Below, one piece after another: positions 35,701 to 45,454 of a stretch of 64,000 nt of DNA. Location: contig OZ024861.1 of NCBI GenBank assembly GCA_964017155.1, positions 25,872,713 through 25,936,712 on the forward strand. Direction: 5' to 3'. The DNA comes from Oasisia sp. SBJ-2009 (taxonomy: Eukaryota; Annelida; Polychaeta; Sabellida; Siboglinidae). The notes beneath the pieces were generated by a model. It did no database searches. It was not told the DNA's origin and worked only from the letters and a program-made list of their open reading frames with translations. Each line of letters opens with the position of its first letter. Position 1 is the first letter of the stretch. Position numbers and translations under genes: made by a program.

Positions 35701-38700
35701 ACCACATTTGTAACAGCATATGTTTATGTGTTTCACGGGATCGCTACGCGTAATGAATTCGAGTTCGCAGCATCACGGCGTTACGCGTATGACATGAGAA
35801 AGTCAAATTTCCCCAACTTTCAAGGGATTTTCCTGTATTTCCCTGACTTTTCTCAAAATCTCAAATTTCCCTGACCCAGCACAAAATTCCCTGACTTTTC
35901 CCTGACCTTGAATTTCCCTGACTTTTCCCTGACCAGTGGCAACCCTGAGTTTGATGCCCGAGCGACTGCGAGATTGTGTTCCACAACAATATTTGATTCT
36001 GGCTATTAGATGAGACAAGCCTCTTCTGATCACAGTGCTGTGAGTTCCCAAACATTAGGACCTATACGTAATTGCCAAAACACAAACAACCATCTTTAGG
36101 AGGCAACAATATTATTTGTTGTGAATATGGCAAGGCAGTCTACCCGGGTGATTATGACTCATGTAATCACTTATGTCCCCGGCAAGAACAGATGTCCATC
36201 TTAAAAGTAAAGTCACAATCTTACACAGGGTAAAAAGCAGGAGGCTGAAATATGCATTCTCTGACTTGTGATCTGAGGAAACATTTAAACCCAAATGTGT
36301 GTCTTTTGGAAGTGTCTAACTAATTAACCAAGTAACCCGAGAATGGAGTCCTTAGATGCTTCAGCATGCCTTTTAGAAGGATCTGACTAAATAACCAACT
36401 AACTAACCCGAGAATGAAGCTCATAGTAGCCTCAGCGAAGTCGACTCGTGAGGACGTCATGAGAAACACCTTCTTGTTATCCCGTCTCAGCGTGCGCAGC
36501 CACCGGCGCACGTCTTCACTGATTGGATATAAATAACGACCAATGTCCTTCTTCCATGCGGGGAAGAATCCTCCCTTCTCATCTACAAACATACAAGATG
36601 TCTTTATTTATTTAATGTACTAATAATGTTATTGATCTATTTATTCTAATATTTTATTAACTTATTATTTTAGCTCACAGTGTCGGATCCTTTACATTGC
36701 ATGACCGTGAAATTCAATGTACAAATAATTTATTTATCTATTTATTATATTTATTTTATTAACTTATTCATCGTTTTAATGTACACTTAATGTACAGTTA
36801 ATTGTATTTATCTATTTGTCATATTTATTTTATTAACTTATTACTTTAGCACACAGGCATGCTACAACTGCAGGTTAGTGAAACATCACTTTTTAGCAGT
36901 AAATACTTGAAGACTTGAAGAATGCAAAGAATATCTGGTTTCTCATTTGTTCATAATGAACATGCTTACCTAATAATAATAACCTAAAATAATAAACTTT
37001 ATTTAGACACTGGTCTCCAGAGCATGACTCCGTTCAATACCGTTTATATAGCCTTCTATACCTCTTACATACCTCTTACTCCGTTCAATACCGTTTATAT
37101 AGCCTTCTATACCTCTTACATACCTCTTACTCCATTCAATACTGTTTATATAGCCTTCTATATCTCTTACATACCTCTTACTCCGTTCAATACTGTTTAT
37201 ATAGCCTTCTATACCTCTTACATACCTCTTACTCCGTTCAATACTGTTTATATAGCCTTCTATACCTCTTACATACCTCTTACTCCGTTCAATACCGTTT
37301 ATATAGCCTTCTATACCTCTTACATACCTCTTACTCCGTTCAATACTGTTTATATAGCCTTCTATACCTCTTACATACCTCTTACTCCGTTCAATACTGT
37401 TTATATAGCCTTCTATACCTCTTACATACCTCTTACTCCGTTCAATACTGTTTATATAGCCTTCTATACCTCTTACATACCTCTTACTCCGTTCAATACT
37501 GTTTATATAGCCTTCTATATCTCTTACATACCTCTTACTCCGTTCAATACTGTTTATATAGCCTTCTATACCTCTTACATACCTCTTACTCCATTCAATA
37601 CTGTTTATATAGCCTTCTATACCTCTTACATACCTCTTACTCCGTTCAATACTGTTTATATAGCCTTCTATACCTCTTACATACCTCTTACTCCGTTCAA
37701 TACTGTTTATATAGCCTTCTATATCTCTTACATACCTCTTACTCCATTCAATACTGTTTATATAGCCTTCTATACCTCTTACATACCTCTTACTCCATTC
37801 AATACTGTTTATATAGCCTTCTATACCTCTTACATACCTCTTACTCCGTTCAATACTGTTTATATAGCCTTCTATACCTCTTACATACCTCTTACTCCGT
37901 TCAATACTGTTTATATAGCCTTCTATACCTCTTACATACCTCTTACTCCGTTCAATACCGTTTATATAGCCTTCTATACCTCTTACATACCTCTTACTCC
38001 GTTCAATACTGTTTATATAGCCTTCTATACCTCTTACATACCTCTTACTCCATTCAATACTGTTTATATAGCCTTCTATATCTCTTACATACCTCTTACT
38101 CCGTTCAATACTGTTTATATAGCCTTCTATACCTCTTACATACCTCTTACTCCGTTCAATACTGTTTATATAGCCTTCTATACCTTACGTAACTTGTTTT
38201 TGTGATCAGTATGTTTCAGTTACATACCACTGGGTCATATGGCAAACCCATAACTTCAGTCTATAAAGATCAGCGAATGCAGCAGAAATATAGAGATCAC
38301 ACACTAATTTCCTTGACATGCTATCCAAATATGTTGTATTACAAAAGCATTATACATGATACAGCATATAACCTATTCAGATTTTGTATGGTTAAATTAA
38401 AGAATATTGATGGAATTTTATCTAGATAGTAAATTAAGACATTCTGGGATATATTGCATTGGTGGTAAATCTAGTATCATTATCTAAGAGAATGGAACAG
38501 AACACATCTCCTGCCTATCTAATGGTGAATCTTGGCGAGTCTCAAGTTATATTTAATTAGGATGTTGTGGCCATATTGACTTTAGTCTGTGTCCATACTA
38601 TCTTTATGTTAACTATCGTTATATTAACTACTGACCATAAGGAATATTATCCTGGCATCAATTCAAGTTATGCATACATACCTCCTGCATCAGAATATAA

Positions 38701-38797
38701 ACATTTTGAATCAAAAATATGCATTTGAATATTCATGTCTATTGTCTGATTTTTTGTACCAGTAGTCCAGTGTTTGTTCTAGCCCATTATATATATA

Positions 38798-38846
<49 letters not shown>

Positions 38847-41800
38847 CATATATACATATATAATACTATGTACATATGAGTTATATATATCATACCACAA
38901 TAGTATATTTTTATGCCTCACAACTTTGGGGCTCTGGCACCAATGTTATTTACTGGATAAAGTGACTCAGGATAGTTCCTTGCCTGCGAACTGGTGCTGT
39001 GCGTAGCAGTCATTGGCAGCATCCTGGACGTCCTTCCAGAAGTCATAGCTGGCTGACCTCTCACTAGCCTGTAATAGACATAGGTGAAGCAATAATGAGT
39101 TCTTTCAAATAAAGCAGATTATAAAAAATGTGTTAATACAATCTGCATCTCGGGAAAGTCCCTCATCAAAAGGGGTCTGAGGATCTGACTGTCCATCTTA
39201 TAGACTGGCAACTTACAGGAAGAGACGGGTAATTAAAATTGATAAGACGGTTGAGTTTAGATTTCAGAGGGAATCGGCTGACCACTGGATTAACTGAGAG
39301 TTCCTGGTTTATGGGCCACATCTACGACTACCATCAGCAAAACTGGTAGTGAAATCAATTAAATATATTAGTATTAATTAGACAGCTAACTTTAAATTAA
39401 TTAATGAAACAAATGGCTCAAATTACTTTTTTTGTCACTGAAAAAAATAAATGGTCAATAATGGCTGTGACTGTCTTGAGTGTCCTCAAGACAAGCTGAT
39501 CACATTCTAAAAGGAAGATTGGACAAATCAAGACTATTTCTGGCTGAACACCTGCTCACAAATTGCTATGTAATCCAGTTGTTAGTTTGCAATCATCTTC
39601 ACAGGCTAGGGGTCGTGGCACAGTGCTACAGGACCCCTGGCTGACCATCTCTGAAAACCGCGGGAGTGACCCATAAAATTATAGCAACTGACTTCGCCAA
39701 TTGCTACTGCGTCAGCCGTTGGAACTGCAAAAATACTCACCGCAATTTGAAGATGACTACACGACTGGTGGGAATCCCATACATAATGACCCATTCACGC
39801 CCTAGACATTCCATGTAACACAAGCAGCGTGTGGCTGAAATCACCCAAAATTATATCACATGACTGGAGGCCAACCACACTCCTTGTGAGTGATTTCATT
39901 GGTTGACGTTACAAGAAATCGTTGAAAGGGATGTGCCGGGGTAGAGTAGAGCTGGTACTGACGTAGTCAACTGCAGCAACCCATTGTGCAGGAGGTTTGA
40001 ATGGTTTCTACACTCAGACAGAACCCTGTGTAACTACTTACAACGAGTACATTACCTCCTTGTCCTGTATGTCGACCAGTCTTGCAGCGACCACCATGAT
40101 GGGCATATCAAAAAAGTTCTCAAACACTCGGTACCGGTCTGCAATGCACACAGAAGGAAAAAGATGACACTTGCTGATATTCTTGACTGAAATATGTAAT
40201 AGATCCATCTAGAGCTTGCAAAGAAGGCCAACTATGAGAAGCCCCATAGTGTGAGCATTGTACCCTTAAATGACTTACATTAGTGCTGTGTGCAGTTTGA
40301 AACAGACGGCAAACAATTGAAGTGATAAAGTTCCCTCTCTCCACCACCAGTATAAGCAAAATGACAATAAACACGTGTGCATGTACACTACAAGGACAAC
40401 TATATCCCTACTTGTATTAATTGATTGAACAATTTAGTGGATTTAAAGAAAACACTGCTGGTGTTTCCTGTACCACCTCTGCCAATGTTGTCAACTCTGT
40501 CGATGATGTCTTCATAATGTGGCCACAGTCTATCCTCTCCATATTCTTCTATCAGCTGGTCCTCTGTCAGCATCACTGTCCCATGACTAGCCCTGGACAA
40601 ACACGTCAGCACAATATGGTCAGCATCACATATGTCAGCATCACTGTCCCATCACTAGCACTGGACAAACACGTCAGCACAATATGTTCAGCATCACATA
40701 ATATTATGTCAGCATCATTGTCCCATCACTAGCACTGGACAAACACGTCAGCACAATATGTTCAGCATCACATAATATTATGTCAGCATCACTGTCCCAT
40801 CACTAGCACTGGACAAACACGTCAGCACAATATGTTCAGCATCACATAATATTATGTCAGCATCATTGTCCCATCACTAGCACTGGACAAACACGTCAGC
40901 ACAATATGTTCAGCATCACATATGTCAGCACCATTGTCCCATCACTAGCATTGGACAAACACGTCAGCACAATATGGTCAGCATCACATATGTCAGCACC
41001 ATTGTCCCATCACTAGCCTTGGACAAACACGTCAGCACAATATGTTCAGCATCACATATGTCAGCACCATTGTCCCATCACTAGCATTGGACAAACACGT
41101 CAGCACAATATGTTCAGCATCACATCTGTCAGCATCACTGTCCCATCACTAGCCCTGGACAAACACGTCAGCACAATATGTTCAGCAAATCATCATAAAG
41201 AATCACATAAATAAGTCAAAATAAAATCTGAGTAGCCAATTCTTCTAAAAATATCCCACTGTCATTTACTCAAAATACAGAAAAGATTTGTAACTGGATT
41301 TCTGATGTGCATAACACTGTCTTATGATGGTAGTTTCTAGCACTCATTTCAGAAACAGAACTGTAGTGTTACATACAGAAATCCAAACGTCGTACTCGCA
41401 TCGACAAAAATGCTCCAAAGTAAGTAAATCGTACTAAAATAAACCATTCTTGGAGCCATGAACAATATATTTACTATACAGAAATTTTTCAAGAGGAGTA
41501 TACCTATAAGTACATTGCTGTACATGTATATGCAGATGTGTTTACCTGATAATTACTCCATCTTCTGTCAGTTTGAGGAAGTTTCCCGTTAGTGTATCAA
41601 GGATTATCCCTCTCGTGCTGTTAAAATAAATGCACAACACAAATTCACATGACGCAAAACAAAATGATTATATCATTTATTTAATTAAAAACGCTGTAAT
41701 CTATAGGAATATTCCTAAAAAAGATTCACATTTAAAAGTTGCAATGTGTTCACACCTGTCTGAATTACTAAACATTCTTTATATATTGCATGTGATTTTA

Positions 41801-44800
41801 TATTCTACAGTGAAGTGCTGTGCCCAGTTAGTTATGAGTGCCAGACTGTTGATCAGAGTCCAAATCCTGGTGGCGGCCGATCAGTGATTCAGTATTGACA
41901 AAGCCACTAAGTTAAAAGTTGGGCCATGTCGTTAATCAAATCCACTTCTTTGTTTTTGAATGCTTATAACTTTCTTAATTTTGAAGATATAATTCTAAAT
42001 ATATTTATATATTTTATTATTTTATATAATAATAATAAATAATAAACTTTATTTTGACACCATCAAATCCAGGACGTATGTCCCGTTCACGGCTGTGTAC
42101 ATACATGTAAATAGGTAAATAAATAAATAAATATAGTTAAGCTAAAATATAATGTTCACGGGTGTGTACATACATGTAAATAGGTAAATAAATAAATAAA
42201 TATAGTTAAGCTAAAATATAATGTTCACGGGTGTGTACATACATGTAAATAGGTAAATAAATAAATAAATATAGTTAAGCTAAAATATAATGTTCACGGG
42301 TGTGTACATACATGTAAATAGGTAAATAAATAAATAAATATAGTGAAGCTAAAATATAATGTTCACGGGTGTGTACATACATGTAAATAGGTAAATAAAT
42401 ATAGTTAAGCTAAAATATAATGTTCACGGGTGTGTACATACATGTAAATAGGTAAGTAAATAAATAAATATAGTTAAGCTAAAATATAATGTTTGTTGTG
42501 TAAAACTAGTTATGTGGAAAATAAAAATATTTTTAATTGTTTCTTAAATTGTACTAGATTGCCGTTATCACGCATATTCCTAGGGAGTTTGTTCTGCACA
42601 GGCAAACGAAACACAATAGCATCTGTAATAAGTACTCATGAGACTCATAGGAACAGTATGTATGACAACATTATGCAACCTACCAAAAATCTTTGTCCAC
42701 GTCAAAGGGAAGGTTAAGTTCTTCAGGATAACCTTTATTCTCAATCAGATACTGAGCAAGTGAAGACGATATGAGCTAAAAAACAAATACATAATAAAAT
42801 TAACATGCTTAGGTTTACACAACATTTCAAAGTAATCACCCGTTTATCCTCGTTAGTCAAAATATACCATCCCTTTTGTTTGGCAGGAAACAGAAATTAT
42901 AGAGACACACAGAGGCATACAACGATGCATATTTGCACACACACAAATTATTATTATTATTTTTCATGAAATTCTGTCATGTTGACAAAACTGATTTTGG
43001 ATGATAAACTCTACTTATTTACACAACTTTGCACTTTTTGTCATATAAAACAATGCGAAAGAACAGATTCCAATTGTCCAAGTTGCCCAAATGATTTTGG
43101 CAACCTGGCTATTTTAGAGAGCTTTAATATAATAGTTACTCTATTGGGTACATTGTAAGGGCACTTGGAGCCTAGCTGAATTGTATTCAGTTCAAGCACA
43201 CACGCCAGCAAACTGTGCTGTTTTGTTTTATTTTAATTATGCCTGAGAATAACACTGTATGATAGTAGCGACACACACGCATACATGCATACCCACACAC
43301 ACACATGATAATTATATATATATTACGTATTATACGTACTGCATTTATATTTATTTACAGTGGTGCATGTGTGTGTACATTTCATGTGTTAAATTATGAT
43401 CTCATTTATGTATATTCATATTAATAATATTGTTAATTACTTTCTTTTTAAATTGCGGTTTGATCATACAAGGCCGACCTCGACTGAGCTACTCGAGTTA
43501 CTCGCGTAACCCCAACGTGGTATCCGATTTATGATAATTTACACTGCGCGCGCAGTTCTACGCGCGTAATCCAACTGAACAGCGATGATCGTGATTACGG
43601 ACATAAATCCTTTTATGTAAAATAAATAAATTTAAGTAATCAGTTGTTTAGTGTGTAAATTGCGTCATTCATCTTCTTGGTCTTAAATTATAATTCATAG
43701 AACGTGGTGACTTTAATCCATATTTAAATGATTTTGTCATGTAATGTTTAATTAATTTCTTGTGCAGTAGGGGCCTACTTTCCCTATTGGCTATGCGAGC
43801 AGTGTTGCCAAGTCCACGGTTTTCCCGCACAATTGGGCTAGTTTTAGACCTATTCCGCGGGGGGGAAAATAGCAGTTGCGGGTTGCGGTTTTTTGGGCTT
43901 CTTTTTATGCACATGCCGCTATTTTTGGGCTAGTTTCAAAAGTGGTGGTTTTACGTCATGTGTTACATTAAGAGCCGTCTTATTCTACATCTCATAATAA
44001 ATACTGTGAACTACCAATTCAAAGCCTCCTAATGTTTTTGAATACAGACACACACCCATGGCCCACTCATGCCTGGGCCACCCAGTTGTCCACAAATAAG
44101 GGTAATAATCAGCGCTATGGGTCGCTGCTGCTGATTACGTCAATACCAGCTCTTCTCTTCGTAGCGCTACGTGTAGTAACTAGCTCAGCGACCATTATTA
44201 GACCAGGGATGCATGAAGCCCGGGCCCGGGGAAGAGTTGTGAAGATGGAACATGGGGAAAATGCAATATGCTTTATCTGCTGGTACTACCATTTATCATG
44301 GCCATATAGCTAATAATATCTTGATGATAGTAGACATCATTAACTAACGTAATTATGTGCCACGACCGTAAGCCAATTCTGAACGCGCCCTCGAATAAGT
44401 CGATAATTAAATTGGTAATAAAGCATAGACGACATATCTCGCATTGATGTCTATAACTGCAAAAAGTGACACTGATTGACAGCATGTCAGAGCACCTTTC
44501 TCAATAACAATTTTAAGTAATTGTTTTTTGTTTCACAAACTGTCTGCATCTATAGTCCTGTAAATAGGCCAACGCCTCAGTTAGTTGTTAGTTAATCCTT
44601 GGCCGCAATGTTTTATCTGCGGGTACCATAATTTTTCGTTGCCATGTAGCTCATTGTCTTGATGATAGTATACACCATTACCTAACGCAATTAAGCGCCG
44701 CGACCATAAACCAGTTCTCAAGTAACTGCAAGGAATGATGGAAACATCCACTCATCATTGGGTAAATACTTTGTGCGTGACGTACTTGAAATGCGTTTCC

Positions 44801-45418
44801 CTCTTTATCGGTAGGGGTGTGTCACTGGCAACTTTTAAAATGTATAATTTTTTAATTATTTTGGGGGAAAATTGGGCTAGTTTTGGGCTAGTTTTCAAGG
44901 GCGATTGGGCGGGAAATTTTATTTTGGCCTGGCAACACTGTATGCGAGTTACTCGTGTAGACACATAGCTGAATCGAAGTCGGCCATGTAGCTAAATGTT
45001 AAAATAAAACAGTCATTTATTATAATTAATTAAAGTTTGGTGGATAAAGTTCATGCCGTCTAGATACTACTAGAAGAACAATTTTAACGTATGAAAATAT
45101 GCAAGGTCAATTACTGTTAAAAACAATGATATAATCACCTTTAATACAAAGTTCACCGTGATGTTATCGTGTTTTTCCCATTTATCGCCCATCGGCTTCA
45201 TATAGCCATAGGATCGGCGTGACCTATTGCTATGCCTATGGGTCACGCCTCCGTTACCCCAACTCCTAAACAAGATACGCCTACACTACAGCAACGTCTA
45301 GTTTCATGCACAGTGACATACGTACATCGAATAAATTCGGTATTTTGTATTTTGCTAGGGTGTGGTCAACGTCAAATCCATAGACATCGTAATCGCAAAA
45401 CGACAGATAATTTGACAT
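27718..45418 (-). CDS. NT5DC1: NT5DC1-like HAD-fold 5'-nucleotidase domain protein, 11 exons, complete
   Basis: Spliced coding sequence of 1287 nt, 428 codons plus TAA; the human protein is about 455 residues. The exons join in frame with GT-AG borders, except intron 6, which needs a GC donor. HAD motifs are all present: motif I GFDVDHT (D16 and D18), motif II LMTSS (T224), motif III K256 in NARKPGFF, and motif [11 protein letters not shown] (D315, D320). This is the family of IMP/GMP-type 5'-nucleotidases; NT5DC1 itself is poorly characterised, so the substrate is unknown. No signal peptide or membrane segment is seen, so a soluble intracellular protein is likely. The start is chosen because the residues after it align with the family N-terminus. 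Introns carry many transposons and tandem repeats. The C-terminal tail after TGKINIII is short and ends at a hAT insertion. Confidence 0.93.
28103..28495. repeat. Foldback arm A, with TTAA end
   Basis: Inverted copy of 28781-29176 at roughly 90 percent identity over about 390 bp (for example the block CTCCTCAGGTCGGCCATAGC occurs in both, opposite strands). The outer end is TTAA at 28103. TTAA termini with CCNATTAGCAC next to them suggest a piggyBac-like MITE, but that class is inferred. Confidence 0.8.
28496..28780. repeat. Foldback arm B, with TTAA end
   Basis: Starts TTAACCCATTAGCAC. Its reverse complement is found split on both sides of a LINE at 29177-29283 and 31656-31830. It also forms the loop between arms A and A'. 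Confidence 0.75.
28781..29176. repeat. Foldback arm A' (inverted A)
   Basis: Reverse complement of arm A, ending in TTAA at 29173-29176. Arm B' begins at the very next bases. Confidence 0.8.
29177..29283. repeat. Foldback arm B', left part
   Basis: Reverse complement of the inner part of arm B (shared block AAGAAATGGTCAACATATTT). Cut off by the LINE insertion. Confidence 0.75.
29284..31655 (-). mobile_element. 5'-truncated CR1/Jockey-group LINE in NT5DC1 intron 10
   Basis: Fairly young LINE in the same orientation as NT5DC1. A pre-RT frame (31633-31103) runs into the RT frame (31112-29985, 375 codons) across a frameshift, then into a C-terminal frame (29998-29633) across a second. RT motifs: [45 protein letters not shown] (motif A, D), [13 protein letters not shown] (motif B) and [10 protein letters not shown] (motif C, YADD intact). 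No endonuclease domain remains. The 3' end shows AATAAA and short TTGTTC tail repeats at about 29284-29305. It inserted into foldback arm B'. Confidence 0.88.
31656..31830. repeat. Foldback arm B', right part, ending in TTAA
   Basis: Continues the reverse complement of arm B (AATAAAGGCGCTAGAGCAAA here, reversed at about 28600) and ends AGTGCTAAAGGGTTAA at 31830. Confidence 0.78.
31912..32049 (-). CDS. NT5DC1: NT5DC1 exon 10 (residues 310-355)
   Basis: Encodes [11 protein letters not shown] (HAD motif IV, metal-binding aspartates) and [12 protein letters not shown]. Acceptor GTGTGCAG, donor GTAAGT, phase 0 on both sides. Confidence 0.93.
32305..32473. repeat. Degenerate MITE-like dispersed repeat
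   Basis: Alternating GTCACCT / GGTCACC blocks and a GGGGTTCCACTGT end. Similar endings (GGTTTCACTGTA or GGTTCC) occur at 58040-58230, 62100-62215 and 63285-63345. The pattern recalls Tc1/mariner-type MITEs common in marine invertebrates; weak support. Confidence 0.35.
32474..32762. repeat. Compound TG/CATG microsatellite
   Basis: About 290 bp of GTGTGTGC, CATGTGTG and GTGCGTGC repeats ending in (CTGT)n, in NT5DC1 intron 9. The long low-complexity open frames through it are not genes. Confidence 0.95.
33177..33295 (-). CDS. NT5DC1: NT5DC1 exon 9 (residues 270-309)
   Basis: Acceptor TTTTCTCCCCAACAG; encodes [20 protein letters not shown] and a [12 protein letters not shown] end. Donor GTAGAG, phase 0. 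The open frame continues 5' of the acceptor, but only this site gives the right phase from exon 8. Confidence 0.88.
34089..34177 (-). CDS. NT5DC1: NT5DC1 exon 8 (residues 240-270)
   Basis: Encodes [20 protein letters not shown], with the motif III lysine K256. Acceptor ATTGCAG, donor GTGTGT, phase 1. Confidence 0.92.
34557..34835 (-). mobile_element. SINE with inverted 5' part (twin-primed)
   Basis: At 34557-34608 the sequence is the SINE 3' tail in minus orientation (AGTGCAGTATC and AGGACCGCTCA are its reverse complement). At 34609-34835 the SINE body is in plus orientation, starting at the equivalent of the sequence just after the tRNA head (CTTGAGCAAGATTTTCACTC) and ending at AAGCATTTTGAGCA, where the tail piece begins in the intact element. 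Body inverted ahead of a correctly oriented tail is the product expected of twin priming during target-primed reverse transcription. Confidence 0.7.
34836..35249. other. Unannotated intronic stretch
   Basis: Intron 7 sequence of NT5DC1 between two SINEs; nothing recognised. Confidence 0.5.
35250..35513 (-). mobile_element. SINE copy, interrupted by a hAT element
   Basis: Reverse-complement SINE: a GGATTCAAATCC B-box-like site at 35491-35480, the ATTGCTCCAG central block near 35440 and GAGCACCTGGCTGTA near 35400. The head continues beyond the hAT element at about 35948-35985. Confidence 0.65.
35514..35947. mobile_element. hAT-like MITE with TTCCCTGAC repeats
   Basis: Ends CAAGGTTGCCACTC and GTGGCAACCCTG are inverted repeats. 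Inside each end are multiple TTCCCTGACTTT repeats, all in the same strand sense here. Flanked by AGTTT at 35509-35513 and 35948-35952; a canonical 8-bp duplication is not evident. About 434 bp, no coding. Inserted in the head of the SINE. Confidence 0.7.
36306..36440. repeat. 68-bp tandem duplication covering the exon 7 donor
   Basis: Two copies (about 36306-36370 and 36374-36440) share AACCCGAGAATG(G/A)AG and flanking CTAACTAA-like blocks. The copy at higher coordinates contains the true exon 7 end and donor; the other is intronic and has a GTTACT donor-like site. Confidence 0.65.
36408..36582 (-). CDS. NT5DC1: NT5DC1 exon 7 (residues 182-240)
   Basis: Largest internal exon: [28 protein letters not shown] and [13 protein letters not shown], which holds HAD motif II. 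Acceptor TTTGTAG, donor GTTAGT in phase 2. The donor region is duplicated 68 bp into the intron. Confidence 0.93.
37027..38187. repeat. 51-bp minisatellite, about 22.7 copies
   Basis: Period 51 bp, in NT5DC1 intron 6. Only three variable sites were noticed in all copies (CCG/CCA, ACC/ACT, ACC/ATC). Because 51 is a multiple of 3, one plus-strand frame stays open for 393 codons, repeating [17 protein letters not shown]; this is a consequence of the period and not a gene. Confidence 0.97.
38795..38865. repeat. (TA)n microsatellite
   Basis: Mostly TATA with occasional CATATA, in NT5DC1 intron 6 close to exon 6. Confidence 0.93.
38984..39068 (-). CDS. NT5DC1: NT5DC1 exon 6 (residues 154-182)
   Basis: Encodes [17 protein letters not shown] and HQFA. 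The only donor that fits the phase of exon 7 is GC (AG|GCAAGG at 38983-38978); the frame meets a stop within four codons otherwise. I therefore call a GC-AG intron. Confidence 0.85.
39069..40055. other. NT5DC1 intron 5
   Basis: About 1 kb with no clear element. A short block near 39680-39725 (TGACTTCGCCAATTGC) resembles 33431-33450 in intron 8, so an undefined short repeat may be present in both. Confidence 0.35.
40056..40138 (-). CDS. NT5DC1: NT5DC1 exon 5 (residues 126-153)
   Basis: Encodes [20 protein letters not shown] then VDIQDKE, matching the conserved FFDLP-type segment. Acceptor TTGCAG, donor GTAATG, phase 0. Confidence 0.92.
40474..40592 (-). CDS. NT5DC1: NT5DC1 exon 4 (residues 86-126)
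   Basis: Encodes [13 protein letters not shown] and the [15 protein letters not shown] end. The donor is taken as GTACAG at 40473; GTGGTA three bases earlier in the transcript would also keep frame and drop one glycine. The acceptor and first 27 bases belong to a tandem repeat that extends into intron 3 (40566-41188). Confidence 0.88.
40566..41188. repeat. 68/74-bp tandem repeat that includes the exon 4 splice acceptor
   Basis: Nine copies starting at 40566, 40634, 40708, 40782, 40856, 40924, 40992, 41060 and 41128. Each carries, on the minus strand, GTGTTTGTCCAG followed by a GCTAGTGATGGGAC-like stretch, that is, the exon 4 acceptor and the first bases of the exon. The first copy is the real exon start. 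The 74-bp copies have an extra ATATTA. Confidence 0.93.
41546..41617 (-). CDS. NT5DC1: NT5DC1 exon 3 (residues 62-86)
   Basis: Encodes [20 protein letters not shown]; the GNFLKL block is conserved in the family. Acceptor TTTTAACAG, donor GTAAAC, ends in phase 2. Confidence 0.92.
41817..41880 (+). repeat. Possible SINE head fragment
   Basis: Contains GTCCAAATCCTGG, a decayed B-box-like site, followed by GCGGCCG. Too short to assign. Confidence 0.3.
42020..42660 (-). mobile_element. LINE 3' end with 69-bp tandem repeat in its 3' UTR
   Basis: Minus strand: coding remnant [20 protein letters not shown] (about 42600-42540), then six copies of a 69-bp repeat (one 61 bp) at 42085-42490, each with GTTCACGGGTGTGTACATAC on the plus strand, then AATAAAGTTTATTATT near 42050. 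A similar AATAAACTTTATTTAGACAC end is at about 36985-37010. Located in NT5DC1 intron 2. Confidence 0.65.
42684..42775 (-). CDS. NT5DC1: NT5DC1 exon 2 (residues 32-62)
   Basis: Acceptor TTTTTTAG before 42775; encodes [15 protein letters not shown] and ends in DKDF plus two bases. Donor GTAGGT at 42683, phase 2. A LINE tail begins only about 20 bp into the following intron. Confidence 0.9.
42776..43791. other. NT5DC1 intron 1, unannotated part
   Basis: AT-rich intron sequence with short CA runs near 43270-43305. A small CpG cluster lies at 43545-43575. No gene seen. Confidence 0.5.
43800..44940. mobile_element. hAT MITE, 1141 bp, in NT5DC1 intron 1
   Basis: Ends CAGTGTTGCCA and TGGCAACACTG are inverted repeats; perfect 8-bp target duplication TATGCGAG at 43792-43799 and 44941-44948. 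TTGGGCTAGTTTT repeats lie inside both ends. No transposase. Contains an internal direct duplication: about 44259-44378 and 44604-44716 share TTTATCTGC(T/G)GGTAC, TCTTGATGATAGTA and CGACCATAA-like blocks. Confidence 0.9.
45326..45418 (-). CDS. NT5DC1: NT5DC1 exon 1 (residues 1-31)
   Basis: Encodes [11 protein letters not shown] and the nucleophile motif [11 protein letters not shown]. Donor GTACGT at 45325-45320, phase 0. The frame stays open upstream to 45715, but family alignment supports the ATG at 45418. Confidence 0.88.
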
Positions 45419-45454
45419 CTTGTTTGCGCTCCTCTTCGAACCGGCGTTGCTCGT

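Noticed and set aside
37024..38205. 393-codon repetitive protein frame
   Set aside because: The 51-bp period is divisible by 3 and has no stop in one frame; it lies within an intron of NT5DC1 on the other strand.
40566..41188. CRISPR-like array
   Set aside because: The repeats are directly tandem without unique spacers, and the DNA is eukaryotic.
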